The notes beneath the pieces are model-generated. The model made no database searches, was not told the origin of the DNA, and saw only the letters and a program-made list of their open reading frames with translations. From positions 93,807-157,806 of the forward strand of contig CADBDE010000001.1 in assembly GCA_902793375.1 (NCBI GenBank): DNA of 64,000 nt, in the 5' to 3' direction. Position numbers and translations under genes: made by a program. How positions within the stretch are numbered: position 1 is the first letter of the stretch; every line of letters starts with the position of its first letter. Positions 35,601-45,200 of this stretch are shown here, piece after piece. The DNA is from an uncultured Erysipelotrichaceae bacterium (GTDB lineage: Bacteria; Bacillota_I; Bacilli_A; RF39; UBA660).

Positions 35601-36297
35601 ATCAGGAAAAGTAACTAAGATTGATGATGATCATGGTAAATTTAGAATTAGCATCAAAAATGATCTTGAAACAAAGGAACATGTTTCTAACTATGGTGCT
35701 AAGTTAAAAGTTGAGATAGGTGATATGGTTCAAACTGGTGATAAATTAACAGAAGGATCTATAAGTCCTAAAGAATTATTAGCAGTAACTGACCCACTTA
35801 CTACTCAAGAGTATATTCTTAAAGAAGTACAACATGTTTATCGTTCTCAAGCAGTTGATATTTCTGATAAACACGTTGAGTTAATCGCTAAGAGAATGAT
35901 TTCTAAGATGAGAATAGTTGAACCAGGAGATACTAAATTTGTTCCTGGTGGGCTTGTAAGCTTTAAAGAATTTACTGAAGGAAATAAGGAAGCAATAATA
36001 GCTGGAAAGAAACCAGCTTCTGGTAAACCAGTATTATTAGGTATTACTAAAGCTTCTCTTGATACAGATTCATTCTTATCAGCAGCATCATTCCAAGAAA
36101 CAACTAGAATATTAACTGATGCAGCAATTAAAGGAAAAGTTGATACACTTCATGGTCTAAAGGAAAATGTTATCATTGGTAAATTAATACCAGCAGGTAC
36201 AGGAGTAAAAGCTTATAAAAATGTTGATTATGAGTTAGCTTCTCAACTTGTTGATGAAGAACCATTAGATAAACTTGAAGATGAATTAATGGAATAG
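32665..36297 (+). CDS. rpoC: RNA polymerase beta' subunit
   Basis: 1210 residues. N-terminal zinc finger [20 protein letters not shown], catalytic [17 protein letters not shown] with the three Mg-binding aspartates, bridge helix region [22 protein letters not shown] (starting near residue 790), and the second zinc site [13 protein letters not shown]. No large lineage insertion is seen. The start overlaps the rpoB stop (TAATG) and a strong terminator ends the operon. Confidence 0.99.
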   Translation: MIEVNKFEALKIGIASPEKIRSWSYGEVKKPETINYRTLRPERDGLFCEKIFGPTKDFECACGKYKRVRYKNIVCDRCGVEVTRSKVRRERMGHIELATPVSHIWYFKGVPSRMGLVLDMSPRDLEEVLYFVSYVVIDKGIAPLEDKQTLSEKEYRQYYEKYGDGFKVGMGAEAIKELLKKIDLEKEIAELEKELENAQGQKRTRLIKRLDVLDAFYKSGNRPEWMIFDCIPVIPPDLRPMIQLDGGRFATSDLNDLYRRVINRNNRLKKLIDLNAPGIIIQNEKRMLQEAVDALFDNGRRGRSVTGAGNRPLKSLSSMLKGKQGRFRQNLLGKRVDYSGRSVIVVGPSLKMYQCGIPKDMALELFKPHVIHELVERDIAHNIKAAKRLIDNKDPKVWDIVEDVIKEHPVLLNRAPTLHRLGIQAFEPVLIGGKAIRLHPLVCTAFNADFDGDQMAVHVPLSEEAQAEARLLMLGANNILSPKDGSPIVTPSQDMVLGNYYITMEKAELPGEGRVFKNANEALMAYERREINLHTRIAIPVDSFKHKLFIETQKGKYLVTTVGKLKFNEILPDSFAYINEPSDDNIQNITPNKYFIEKGQNIPEVIKNMPIVKPFAKGILEKIIAQVFKRYKTTETSIMLDKMKDLGFKYSTLSGITISISDVVTSDTKQEIIEKAKETVEKINKQFNRGLITNEERFNKVIETWDGAKAEVQKELVAKSETDMDNPIFIMMHSKARGSTSHLVQLAGMRGIMSKPDGTPVEIPITSNFREGLSVAEFFLSTHGARKGSADTALKTADSGYLTRRLVDVSHDIIVREEDCGTENGVVVSAFINDKTGETIEKLYDRIVGRFTNKKVINPQTKEVICDKLTLITETLAEKIIDAGITEVEIRTTLTCNTPNGVCQKCYGRNLATGNLVEVGEAVGVMAAQSIGEPGTQLTMRTFHTGGVAGGEDITQGLPRIQELFEARIPKGKATIAEISGKVTKIDDDHGKFRISIKNDLETKEHVSNYGAKLKVEIGDMVQTGDKLTEGSISPKELLAVTDPLTTQEYILKEVQHVYRSQAVDISDKHVELIAKRMISKMRIVEPGDTKFVPGGLVSFKEFTEGNKEAIIAGKKPASGKPVLLGITKASLDTDSFLSAASFQETTRILTDAAIKGKVDTLHGLKENVIIGKLIPAGTGVKAYKNVDYELASQLVDEEPLDKLEDELME

Positions 36298-36300
36298 TAT

Positions 36301-36337
36301 AAAAGAGTATTGATCAAGATTAATCAATACTCTTTTT
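36301..36337 (+). terminator. Strong terminator after rpoC
   Basis: AAAAGAGTATTGAT and ATCAATACTCTTTT form a perfect 14-bp stem around an 8-base loop, followed by T. Confidence 0.93.
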
Positions 36338-36348
36338 ATATGTATTTA

Positions 36349-36377
36349 TTGTTATGGTATTAATTTAATGATATAAT
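36349..36377 (+). promoter_or_regulatory. Promoter of the surface-glycan cluster
   Basis: TTGTTA (36349-36354), 17 bases, TATAAT (36372-36377). It lies just after the rpoC terminator and before nine tightly packed genes. Confidence 0.7.
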
Positions 36378-36412
36378 TTTAAATAGAGATTATCAAATAT
36401 GGAGGCATAAAT

Positions 36413-38200
36413 ATGGATAAAATCATGAAGAAAAATTATTCAAAATGGCTTGTTTTAATAATGGAATTTATTTTATATCTTGTTTTATTTTGCTTTAAGA
36501 AAATAGTGCATTTTGATATAATCAGTCATTTATTAATGATTGCCATAATAATTGTTAGTTGGTATTATTTTTTTAATAAAACTATTAATAAATTTAAATA
36601 TACTAAGATACAATTAATATTTTTAATAATAATTGATTTATGTATTTCATTTTTTGTATCAGGAAAAGTTTTATTTTTGACTGATTCAGTTATATCAATT
36701 AGTTTTTTTAGTATATTATTATATCTATTAACTATTATTTTTATGTTTCCCTTTATATGTAATCTTATTTACTTGTTAGATAATGTAAATATTGTTGATA
36801 AAAAAGCAAATAATGAGTCTTCAAAAAAGTTCGCTATAAAGATTTTTTTCCTTTCATTTGCTATTATGCTTATATATTGTATAGCATTCTATCCTGGGAA
36901 TATAACTTCTGATACAGTTGATCAAATAGCACAAGCCATTGGAGAATATCCGATTAATAATGCTCATCCTGCAATAAACGCAATAATAATTCGCTTATTA
37001 TTAAATGTTTGGAATAATATTTTTGTTATAGTAATTGGGTATTCTTTGTTTTTTTCACTTATTTTAACTCATATATATAAATTTTTATATGAACAAAAAA
37101 TAAATAAAAAATTCTTATATATATCATTATTAATTTTCTTGGTGTCAGTAAATAATATGTCATTAATTACAATGGCATGGAAAGATGTTCCGTTTACTAT
37201 ATCACTTTTATGGCTTACTTTTGAGTCATATAAGATAGTAAAACTAAAAGATTCTTATTTTAAAAGTATTATAAATATATTGTTCTTTATTCTATCGATG
37301 ACATTAACATATTATTTTAGATATAATGGAATGTTTCCATTTATTGTAATGATTGCATACTTATTATTTATAACATTTAAATTAAGGGAAAAGTTAAAGA
37401 TAGTAGTAACGATCATTTTATGTTTTTTATCTATATGGTTTGTTAAGGGGCCAGTCTACGATTATTTTGAGGTATCTCAAACAGATGGAATATCTGGTGG
37501 AGCGGCTTCTTTTGCGGCAAAAGGACTTGGAGCACTTGTATATTATGATGGTAATTTATCAGAAGAAGATTTAGAAACAATAAGTCAACTAGCTGATTTA
37601 GATGATTTAAAAGAATTCTACTATGCTTATAATATAGATACGTATTCGTTCCAAGATATTCATTTTAATGAAGGAATTGATAGACTTGGTGTTGCAAAAA
37701 TATATGGAATGTATATTAAACATCTTTTTAAAAATCCAAATATTATAGTTAGAGATAGACTTGATGGCAGTAATTTGCTATGGTCATATGAAACCCCCAA
37801 GGGAGGATTTGACTATAAGTATGATTTTGGGGTTCAATATCCTAATTGGGTAGAAGATTTTAAAGGATTTGAAAGAAATGAAGGAACAGCTTACTTTCCA
37901 AAATCAAATATTTTGAAAAGTGGAATATCTTTTTATCAAAAAGTTGTTAATAAGATAGTACTATTGGATTCATTCTTTTGGAGAGGTGGTATTGTATTAA
38001 GCATATTTGTGGTATTAATGTATTTTATCTTTATTAGAAAAATTCATATAATACCAGCAACATATCCAACAATAATTAATATATTGTTTTGGTTTGCTTT
38101 ATTAAATAATCAAAGCTATAGATACATATGGTTTTTATATATTAATACATTCTTTTTGATAATATTTACATTGTTAGAAAAGAAAAAAACTAATAAGTAA
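36413..38200 (+). CDS. DUF6020-like multi-pass membrane protein, copy 1
   Basis: 595 residues with about twelve hydrophobic segments. The motif FYPGNITSDTVDQ after helix 5 and SLITMAWKDVPFTISLL look like the acidic outside loop and conserved core of GT-C fold membrane glycosyltransferases; a long outside domain (about 360-510) follows and two helices close the protein. It is clearly paralogous to the protein at 39279. RBS GGAGG. First gene of the glycan cluster. Probably transfers a lipid-linked sugar outside the membrane, or polymerises units; this is inferred. Confidence 0.75.
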   Translation: MDKIMKKNYSKWLVLIMEFILYLVLFCFKKIVHFDIISHLLMIAIIIVSWYYFFNKTINKFKYTKIQLIFLIIIDLCISFFVSGKVLFLTDSVISISFFSILLYLLTIIFMFPFICNLIYLLDNVNIVDKKANNESSKKFAIKIFFLSFAIMLIYCIAFYPGNITSDTVDQIAQAIGEYPINNAHPAINAIIIRLLLNVWNNIFVIVIGYSLFFSLILTHIYKFLYEQKINKKFLYISLLIFLVSVNNMSLITMAWKDVPFTISLLWLTFESYKIVKLKDSYFKSIINILFFILSMTLTYYFRYNGMFPFIVMIAYLLFITFKLREKLKIVVTIILCFLSIWFVKGPVYDYFEVSQTDGISGGAASFAAKGLGALVYYDGNLSEEDLETISQLADLDDLKEFYYAYNIDTYSFQDIHFNEGIDRLGVAKIYGMYIKHLFKNPNIIVRDRLDGSNLLWSYETPKGGFDYKYDFGVQYPNWVEDFKGFERNEGTAYFPKSNILKSGISFYQKVVNKIVLLDSFFWRGGIVLSIFVVLMYFIFIRKIHIIPATYPTIINILFWFALLNNQSYRYIWFLYINTFFLIIFTLLEKKKTNK

Positions 38201-38212
38201 AGTGGTGATAAT

Positions 38213-38926
38213 ATGAAAAAAATACTTATAATAATTCCTGCGTATAATGAGGAAAAAAGTATTTTGAATACTTATAAAGAAATAGTAAATTATAATAAAA
38301 AATATAAAACAAATTATGAGTGTATTGTAATAAATGATGGGTCAAAGGACAATACAGAAACAATACTTGTAGATAACAATATACCTCATTTAAGATTGCC
38401 AAATAATTTAGGTATTGGTGGAGCTGTACAAGCAGGTTACAAATATGCTTTTGAGAATAATTATGACATTGCTATTCAATTTGATGGTGATGGGCAGCAT
38501 GATGTTAATTATATTAAAGATATTGTTAAACCAATTGATAATAATAAAGCAAATCTAGTAATTGGATCTCGCTTTATTAAAGAAGAATTCGGAGATTTTA
38601 AATCTACCAAAATGAGAAGAGTTGGAATTAATCTAATATCAAAAATAATAAAGATTAAAACAAAAAAGAAAATATATGATACAACATCTGGTTTTAGAGC
38701 TGCTGATAAAAATGTAATAAAATTATTTAAAGATGATTATCCAACTGAATATCCTGAACCAATTTCTTCAGTAAATGTATTATTAAATAATTATACTATT
38801 GATGAAGTTCCTGTAGAAATGAAACCAAGAGTTGCTGGTAAATCGTCTATATCTAAGTTAAAAAGTATCTATTATATGATAAATGTATTATTATCTATTT
38901 TAATTATGAAAGGAAGAAGAAAATGA
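38213..38926 (+). CDS. Family 2 glycosyltransferase, polyprenyl-phosphate sugar synthase type
   Basis: 237 residues. IIIPAYNEEKSILNTYKEI, VINDGSKDNTE, NNLGIGGAVQAGYKYA and FDGDGQHD are the GT2 motifs of the DPM1/polyprenyl-phosphate mannosyl- or glucosyltransferase group; no C-terminal membrane helices. It would load a sugar on undecaprenyl phosphate for use by the neighbouring membrane proteins. It overlaps the DUF2304 gene downstream (ATGA), the usual companion of such enzymes. Confidence 0.88.
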   Translation: MKKILIIIPAYNEEKSILNTYKEIVNYNKKYKTNYECIVINDGSKDNTETILVDNNIPHLRLPNNLGIGGAVQAGYKYAFENNYDIAIQFDGDGQHDVNYIKDIVKPIDNNKANLVIGSRFIKEEFGDFKSTKMRRVGINLISKIIKIKTKKKIYDTTSGFRAADKNVIKLFKDDYPTEYPEPISSVNVLLNNYTIDEVPVEMKPRVAGKSSISKLKSIYYMINVLLSILIMKGRRK

Positions 38927-39267
38927 GTAAAACTATAATAATTTCTTTAATAGTATTTTCTTTTATATGGCTTATTATTATCTTAAGAGATGTTAGAAAA
39001 GGAAATATTTCTATAAAATATTCTCTTATATGGTTATTAATGGCTATAATACTATTATTAGTTGGTGTATTTCCATCATTTATGGAGTTTGTAGCAGAAT
39101 CTTTTGGATTTACAACTATATCGAATTTGGTAATAGGTATAATTCTTACTCTTTTATTACTTATAACATTAGTATTAACTCATATAGTTACAAAACAAAA
39201 AAATCAAATAAGGGAATTAACCCAGGAAGTGGCTTTAATAAAAGAAAAAATTAAGAATAAAAAATAA
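38923..39267 (+). CDS. DUF2304 family small membrane protein
   Basis: 114 residues with three hydrophobic segments (about 4-21, 32-50, 62-87) and a charged coiled tail (KQKNQIRELTQEVALIKEKIKNKK). The middle KGNISIKYSLIWLLMAI is the DUF2304 signature. These proteins are commonly encoded beside DPM1-type GT2 enzymes, as here, and may help in sugar-lipid flipping or anchoring. Confidence 0.82.
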   Translation: MSKTIIISLIVFSFIWLIIILRDVRKGNISIKYSLIWLLMAIILLLVGVFPSFMEFVAESFGFTTISNLVIGIILTLLLLITLVLTHIVTKQKNQIRELTQEVALIKEKIKNKK

Positions 39268-39278
39268 GGAGGTTTATT

Positions 39279-41063
39279 ATGGACAAATTAAAAAATAATA
39301 CTCTATTTAAATATGGTTCTTTATTTGTCGAATTAATATTATATTACTTATTATTTGTTGTTAAAAAAGTAATTAGTTTTGGACTTGTTAGCCACATTAC
39401 AATGATAATAATAATTCTTTTAAACTTTTACTATTTTCATAAAAAAGCATTTAATAATTTAAAATTTAAAAGAAATGAATTTATATTTTTACTTATTATA
39501 AATATATTAATTTCTTTTTGTGTATCAGGGAAAGTATTATTTATGCAAGAATACATAATGACTACAGGTATCAAACAAATTGTGTTGTTTTTACTTGTAA
39601 ATGTTTTTGTATTTCCATTTGTATATAACATCTTATATCTAATAGATAGTGCAAATATTATTGATAATAAGAAAAAAACAAATGATAGTAAAAAATTTGC
39701 ATTAAAAATATTTTTAATAACATTTATTACTTGGATGCTTATTGGAATTGCATTTTATCCAGGTAACATTACAGTTGATTCTGTTGTTCAAATAAAACAA
39801 GCAAGTGGAGAAGCTTTAATAAATGGATCACATCCAATATTTAGTACTTTATATATTAAGTGGTTATTAATGATATGGAATAATCCATTCATTATAATAA
39901 TAACTAACATTTTATTCTTTTCACTTGTTTTAACACGTATTTATAAATATTTATATGAAAAAAAAGCAAATACTAAATTCTTATATATATCTCTTTTAAT
40001 ATTTATATTATCAGTAAATAATATTTCTATGATAACAATGGCATGGAAAGATATACCATTTACTATATCAATACTTTGGTTAACTTTTGAATTATATAAA
40101 ATTGTTAATGAAAAAGATTTATATTTTAAAAAAATAATTAATATAGTGTTCTTAATTATTTCATTGATATTTACTTACTTCTTTAGACAGAACGGATTAT
40201 TTCCATATATTGTTGTAATTATTTATTTAATATATTTATTAATAAAAATAAAAGAAAAAGTAAGAATAATATCTACAATAGTAATAAGTATAATGTTAAT
40301 TATACTTATTAAAGGTCCTGTATTTAGTCATTATGCAGTGGATGATTCAAGTGGCTATTCAGTTGCAGGATCAGGTTCATTTGCTGGAAAAGGACTTGGA
40401 GCATTAATATATTATGACGCTAAAATATCCAATTCTGATAAAGAATTAATCAGTCAGATGGGTAGTTTAGAAGATTTAAAACAACATTATGATGCTTATT
40501 CAATTGATACATATTCACAAATTGATGGATGGAATGCTGGAATTGAAAAGATTGGAATTAATAAATTATATGAAGCATATATTAGAAACTTCTTTACTAA
40601 TCCTAAAGTAATTATCAGGGATAAGTTAGATGGATGTAATCTATTATGGTCATATGGAACTCCAGAAGATGGGTATATTTACACATATGATTATGGAGTT
40701 GATTTTACCGATAGTGTTGGTATTTTAAGACAATTTAAAGCAAATTATTATAATAAATATGTTCCAGAAAGAAATCTTATTAGTAAAGCAATTGGAATTT
40801 ATCAAGGAAAAACAGAACAGTTTAGTATTACTAAAATAATTATTTGGAGATTTGGATTTGTTCTTAGTATATTATTTGTTTTAGTATATTATATAATTAC
40901 TAAAAAAATTAAATTATTACCAGTTGTGTATCCAACTGCAATAAGTATTCTATTTTGGTTAGTGCTTATGAATCATCAAAGTTATAGATATTTATGGTTT
41001 ATGTTTGTAAATATTTATTTTATGCTGATATTTGTATTATTAAACAAAAAATCAAAAAAATGA
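39279..41063 (+). CDS. DUF6020-like multi-pass membrane protein, copy 2
   Basis: 594 residues, the paralogue of the protein at 36413: same topology, FYPGNITVDSVVQ, NNISMITMAWKDIPFTI, GKGLGALIYYDAKIS and the closing NHQSYRYLWFM. The two are one residue different in length and align along their whole length, with the least conserved part in the outer domain (about 350-500). RBS AAGGAGG. Two copies flank the GT2/DUF2304 pair, suggesting two different acceptors or sugars. Confidence 0.75.
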   Translation: MDKLKNNTLFKYGSLFVELILYYLLFVVKKVISFGLVSHITMIIIILLNFYYFHKKAFNNLKFKRNEFIFLLIINILISFCVSGKVLFMQEYIMTTGIKQIVLFLLVNVFVFPFVYNILYLIDSANIIDNKKKTNDSKKFALKIFLITFITWMLIGIAFYPGNITVDSVVQIKQASGEALINGSHPIFSTLYIKWLLMIWNNPFIIIITNILFFSLVLTRIYKYLYEKKANTKFLYISLLIFILSVNNISMITMAWKDIPFTISILWLTFELYKIVNEKDLYFKKIINIVFLIISLIFTYFFRQNGLFPYIVVIIYLIYLLIKIKEKVRIISTIVISIMLIILIKGPVFSHYAVDDSSGYSVAGSGSFAGKGLGALIYYDAKISNSDKELISQMGSLEDLKQHYDAYSIDTYSQIDGWNAGIEKIGINKLYEAYIRNFFTNPKVIIRDKLDGCNLLWSYGTPEDGYIYTYDYGVDFTDSVGILRQFKANYYNKYVPERNLISKAIGIYQGKTEQFSITKIIIWRFGFVLSILFVLVYYIITKKIKLLPVVYPTAISILFWLVLMNHQSYRYLWFMFVNIYFMLIFVLLNKKSKK

Positions 41064-41075
41064 AGGGAGGATAGT

Positions 41076-42302
41076 ATGAAGGGGAATTTAAAAAAGAATT
41101 TTATTTGGAATTCCATAGGTGCAACTATAAATGCAGCTTCTTCTTTATTTTTCTTAATAATTGTAACAAGAATAAATGGAGTAGATAATGCAGGGATTTT
41201 TACATTTGCATTTTCTACTGCATGCCTATTATATATTGTAGGTACTTATTCTGGAAGAACTTATCAAGTAACTGAACCGAACAAAGAAATAACTGATAGT
41301 GATTATTTTTATACAAGAATTTTTACTTCATTGATGATGATTATTTTTGCAATAATTTTCTCGATTATAAAAGGATATCAAATTGATAAAACAGTTATTA
41401 TTGTTACTCTTGTGGTATATAAATCTATTGAGTCAATGTTTGATGTTATATATGGATTATTTCAAAAAAATGATGAATTATATAAAGTAGGAATTTCATT
41501 ATTTGTTAAAGCAATAGTACAAGTCTTATCGTTTATTATTATTAATGTAATAACACACGATTTACTATTATCTTCTTTGGGATTAATAATATCAAATTTA
41601 GTAATATTTATTATTTACGATTTACGTAATTTTAAAAAGTATAATTTTAAATTTAAAAAAATTAATTATTCACATATAAAACACATTTTAATATTTGGAT
41701 TTTGGACATTTTTGTTTACTTTTTTAACACAGTACTTATTGAGTGCACCTAAATATGCTATCGATAATTTGTTATCAGATGAAATTCAAACAATTTATGG
41801 GATTATTTCTATGCCTGCTACTATTATGGTTTTATCTAGTCAGTTTTTATCTCAACCATTTTTGAGTTCAATGTCATCTAGTATAAAAGAAAAAAAATAT
41901 GATATATTTAATAGTATTATTATAAAACTAATTATAGCTTTATTTATAATTGGTGCTTTGTTCTCGTTAGTTGCATATATAATTGGAATACCATTTTTAG
42001 AATTAATTTATTCAGTTAAATTGGAACCATATTTATGGTCTTTAATGTTAGTTATATTTGGGGCTATATTTTTTGGCGTTACAAGTATTATTTCCTGTGG
42101 ATTAATTACAGTTAGAAAAACAATGGGACAATCTATTATATTTATTATTGTAAGTATATTTGCTTTTCTTATTTCTAATTATTTTGTTAAATATGATGGT
42201 GTATTTGGAGCGTCTTTGTCTTATTTTTTATCTATGTTATTATTAATGATTTTATATTATATATTTTATTTTTTTGAATATAAAAAATTGAAAAGAGGTT
42301 AA
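41076..42302 (+). CDS. Oligosaccharide flippase, Wzx/MOP type
   Basis: 408 residues with about twelve helices. The N-terminus KKNFIWNSIGATINAASSLFFLIIVTRING and the internal SSQFLSQPFLSSMSSSIKEKKY belong to the polysaccharide biosynthesis (MOP) export family. It would turn the lipid-linked repeating unit to the outside. RBS GGGAGG. Tight spacing to its neighbours. Substrate unknown. Confidence 0.88.
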   Translation: MKGNLKKNFIWNSIGATINAASSLFFLIIVTRINGVDNAGIFTFAFSTACLLYIVGTYSGRTYQVTEPNKEITDSDYFYTRIFTSLMMIIFAIIFSIIKGYQIDKTVIIVTLVVYKSIESMFDVIYGLFQKNDELYKVGISLFVKAIVQVLSFIIINVITHDLLLSSLGLIISNLVIFIIYDLRNFKKYNFKFKKINYSHIKHILIFGFWTFLFTFLTQYLLSAPKYAIDNLLSDEIQTIYGIISMPATIMVLSSQFLSQPFLSSMSSSIKEKKYDIFNSIIIKLIIALFIIGALFSLVAYIIGIPFLELIYSVKLEPYLWSLMLVIFGAIFFGVTSIISCGLITVRKTMGQSIIFIIVSIFAFLISNYFVKYDGVFGASLSYFLSMLLLMILYYIFYFFEYKKLKRG

Positions 42303-42303
42303 T

Positions 42304-43209
42304 ATGAAAAAAGTTCTAGTTTTATTATCTTCTTATAATGGAGAAAAGTATATTGAAGAACAATTAAATAGTATAGTTAATCAAACATATAAAAACATAG
42401 ATATTTATATAAGAGATGATGGTTCTAAAGATAATACTTTAAAAATATTAAAAGAATATGAAAAAAAATATAAAAATATTAAAGTTGAGTCAGGAAAAAA
42501 CAAAGGATTTCTTGGAAGTTTTTTTGGAATGTTAAAAAAATGTGATAAATATGATTATTATGCTTTTTGTGATCAAGATGATGTTTGGGTTGATGATAAA
42601 ATTGAAAAAGCAGTAAGGATGTTAGATAAAGAGGATGATAATCAAATATTATTATATGCATCAAATTACGATTATTATGATTCAAATATGAATTTTATTA
42701 GTCATACAGGAAGAGTTGGTAAAAAACCATCTTTCGCGAAAGCAATAGTAGAAAACATTGCACCTGGAATGACAATGGTTATAAATAATAATGCAAGAGA
42801 TAAAATTATAAATAATAATTATGAAGCTTGTTTATTACACGATTGGTGGACTTACTTAATATGTGTTGGAATGGGAAAAGTAATTTATGATGATTCAATA
42901 ACAGTAAAATATAGAAGACATGAAAAAAATGTTACTACAGTTGAAAAAGGAATTATAAAAACATTTATTTGGCGTATAAAAACATTTATCTTTGGAGATC
43001 ATTTCAGTGATTTAAAGAAACAGTTGTTGTCTTATAAAGAAACCTTTTATGATAGTTTGAACAAAAAAAATCAAAAACTTTTAAACTTGTTTTGTAAAAA
43101 GAAATCAATTATTACACAAATTAGAAAAATATTTTATCCAGTTAGATTTAAAGATAAAATTAGACATGAAATAATGATTAGAGCAATGTTTCTATTAGGA
43201 AGGATATAA
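42304..43209 (+). CDS. Family 2 glycosyltransferase, rhamnosyltransferase-like
   Basis: 301 residues. VLLSSYNGEKYIEEQLNSI, IRDDGSKDNTLKIL and FCDQDDVWVDDKIEKA are the GT2 motifs of the WbbL/RfbF-type group (DQDD is the metal-binding DxD); HDWWTYL is the acceptor-side motif. It likely adds a deoxyhexose or similar sugar in the repeating unit, but the sugar cannot be told from sequence. Confidence 0.87.
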   Translation: MKKVLVLLSSYNGEKYIEEQLNSIVNQTYKNIDIYIRDDGSKDNTLKILKEYEKKYKNIKVESGKNKGFLGSFFGMLKKCDKYDYYAFCDQDDVWVDDKIEKAVRMLDKEDDNQILLYASNYDYYDSNMNFISHTGRVGKKPSFAKAIVENIAPGMTMVINNNARDKIINNNYEACLLHDWWTYLICVGMGKVIYDDSITVKYRRHEKNVTTVEKGIIKTFIWRIKTFIFGDHFSDLKKQLLSYKETFYDSLNKKNQKLLNLFCKKKSIITQIRKIFYPVRFKDKIRHEIMIRAMFLLGRI

Positions 43210-43212
43210 TAT

Positions 43213-44166
43213 ATGAAAGTATCTATAATAATACCTGTTTATAATGCAAGTAAAACTATAGAAAAGTGTTTAAAAAGCATAATAAAACAAACATACAAAA
43301 ATATAGAAATAATAATAATAAATGATGGTTCAAAAGATAATTCTTTAGAAATAATAAATAAACTATCAAAAAAAGATAAAAGAATAATTGTTATTGATAA
43401 AGAAAATGAAGGAGTTGCAAATACTAGAAATTTAGGAATAAAAAAAGCAACGGGAAAATATATAATGTTTATTGATAATGATGATTATATAGAAAATAAT
43501 TATGTAGAGTCATTTATTAATGCAATTGATGACAATGATATATTAATTGGTGGATATAAAAGAATTGATGAAAATGGTAAAGAAATACTATCTCAGTCTT
43601 TAAAAAATACAGAATGGTCAAAATATATAGTTTTAGCACCATGGGCTAAATTATATAGAAAAGAATTTTTATTAAAAAATAATATTCATTTTTTAGATTA
43701 TAAAATTGGTGAAGATGTTTACTTTAATTTATCAGCATATTCTAAGACATCTAAAATAAAAATAATAGATAATAAAGATTATATTTGGTTTTATAATTCA
43801 AAGAGTGTATCAAATACAAAACAAAGGGGACTTAATAAGGAAATAGATATAGTATTTTTATTGAATAAAATAATAAAAGAAATAAAAATTAAAGATAAAT
43901 ATATAAATTATTTTATTGAAAGATATATTGTTTGGTATCTATTGTTTTCTGGTAAACAAAGTAATAAAAAAGATTTCATTAATGAATTTAATAGATTATA
44001 TACATGGAAAAAAGAAAATAAGATAAAGAGCAAAATATTTCCTTTTTCGTTTAAACTAAAAGGGGAGAGTTTTAAAAATAGAAGTGCAGTTTTATTATTT
44101 AGAATAATAAAACTAATTCACTTAAAAAAACTATTTGCTAGAGTATATTGTAAGGGTGATGATTAA
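43213..44166 (+). CDS. Family 2 glycosyltransferase
   Basis: 317 residues. SIIIPVYNASKTIEKCLKSI, IINDGSKDNSLEII, GVANTRNLGIKKATGKYIMFIDNDDYI are classical EpsJ/CpsI-type GT2 motifs with IDNDD as the metal site. The C-terminal 100 residues are basic and may touch the membrane. It starts three bases after the previous stop. Confidence 0.88.
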   Translation: MKVSIIIPVYNASKTIEKCLKSIIKQTYKNIEIIIINDGSKDNSLEIINKLSKKDKRIIVIDKENEGVANTRNLGIKKATGKYIMFIDNDDYIENNYVESFINAIDDNDILIGGYKRIDENGKEILSQSLKNTEWSKYIVLAPWAKLYRKEFLLKNNIHFLDYKIGEDVYFNLSAYSKTSKIKIIDNKDYIWFYNSKSVSNTKQRGLNKEIDIVFLLNKIIKEIKIKDKYINYFIERYIVWYLLFSGKQSNKKDFINEFNRLYTWKKENKIKSKIFPFSFKLKGESFKNRSAVLLFRIIKLIHLKKLFARVYCKGDD

Positions 44167-44964
44167 ATGAGTGAAGAAATAATACATACATTTGTAGTTT
44201 TGGCATACAAAGAGTCTAAATATTTAGAGGAATGTATTAATTCTGTTTTAAATCAAACAGTGAAATCTAATGTTGTTATTGCAACATCTACCCCAAATGA
44301 TTTTATTAAGAAAATAGCTAAAAAATATAAGTTAGACATTGTAGTTAATAAAAGTGAAAAAAAGGGTATTGGATATGATTTTGATTTTGCAAAAAATGTA
44401 GGTAAAACTCCTCTTGTTACTATTGCTCATCAAGATGATATATATGATGAAAATTATGCTGAAGAAATGATTAAAGCTTATAAAAAGAAAAAGAAATCTT
44501 TAATTATATTTCCAGATTATTATGAAATAAGAAAAGAAGGTAAAGTATATAAGAATAAGAATTTAAAAATAAAAAAATTCTTATTATTAAAATTAAGAAT
44601 TCATGGCTGGTCAAAAACAAAGTTCATAAAAAGATCTGCCTTAAGATATGGGTGTGCTATTGGATGTCCTTCAGTAACATTTGTTCAAGAAAACTGTCCA
44701 AATAAAGTGTTTGAAAGTGATATGAAGTGTGATATAGATTGGTTAGCATGGGAAAGGTTATCTAAAGAAAAAGGTTACTTCTATTATATTCATAAACCAT
44801 TAATGGGACATAGAATATATGATGAATCAACTACATCAAAAGTATTAAAAGATAATGGCAGAACAAAAGAAGACTATGAAATGTTTTGTAAATTTTGGCC
44901 AAAGTTTATTGCTAAAAGAATAACAAAATTTTATCAAAAGTCAGAAAAGAGTAATCAAGACTAA
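44167..44964 (+). CDS. Family 2 glycosyltransferase
   Basis: 265 residues. FVVLAYKESKYLEECINSVLNQT, ATSTPND, GYDFDFAKNVGKTPLVTIAHQDDIY (AHQDD replaces DxD) and a C-terminal MGHRIYDESTT mark a GT2 enzyme of the less usual kind found in glycan clusters. It starts directly after the previous stop codon. No terminator was found after it; a new promoter follows at 44969. Confidence 0.82.
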   Translation: MSEEIIHTFVVLAYKESKYLEECINSVLNQTVKSNVVIATSTPNDFIKKIAKKYKLDIVVNKSEKKGIGYDFDFAKNVGKTPLVTIAHQDDIYDENYAEEMIKAYKKKKKSLIIFPDYYEIRKEGKVYKNKNLKIKKFLLLKLRIHGWSKTKFIKRSALRYGCAIGCPSVTFVQENCPNKVFESDMKCDIDWLAWERLSKEKGYFYYIHKPLMGHRIYDESTTSKVLKDNGRTKEDYEMFCKFWPKFIAKRITKFYQKSEKSNQD

Positions 44965-44968
44965 TATC

Positions 44969-44997
44969 TTGAAATTAATTATAATATGTTATAAAAT
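44969..44997 (+). promoter_or_regulatory. Promoter of the 58-residue peptide gene
   Basis: TTGAAA (44969-44974), 17 bases, TAAAAT (44992-44997). Confidence 0.6.
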
Positions 44998-45012
44998 TAG
45001 TGTGGTGATAAT

Positions 45013-45189
45013 ATGAAACTTAATAATAAAGGTTGGGGAATGATTACGTTTTTAATAATAATTGGTATGTTATTTTTAATATTATTATTAATAGCTTTTC
45101 TTGCAAATGAATATGACGATGGACTTCCTTCTTCATCAGGACGTATTCATTTAGGAATAATAGACAAAGAAAAAAACTTAGAAATCTAA
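45013..45189 (+). CDS. 58-residue single-helix membrane peptide, pilin-like N-terminus
   Basis: ATG at 45013 with GGTGATA upstream. The peptide begins MKLNNKGWGMITFLIIIGML, continues as a long Leu/Ile helix to about residue 30, then has a short polar tail ANEYDDGLPSSSGRIHLG. The KGW before the helix resembles a prepilin cleavage site, but the Glu at +5 is missing (Thr or Phe there). It has its own promoter and a terminator. Not recognised; a small pilus-like, holin-like or regulatory membrane peptide are all possible. Confidence 0.65.
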   Translation: MKLNNKGWGMITFLIIIGMLFLILLLIAFLANEYDDGLPSSSGRIHLGIIDKEKNLEI

Positions 45190-45200
45190 GTTTTTATTTT
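45168..45200 (+). terminator. Bidirectional terminator between the small peptide gene and mscL
   Basis: AAAAACTTAG-AAAT-CTAAGTTTTT with T on both sides; it serves the forward gene ending at 45189 and the reverse mscL ending at 45194. Confidence 0.85.

Noticed and set aside
29033..36297. rpoB and rpoC both coding exactly 1210 residues as a sign of duplication
   Set aside because: Coincidence; the two proteins have the normal, unrelated domain sets of beta and beta'.
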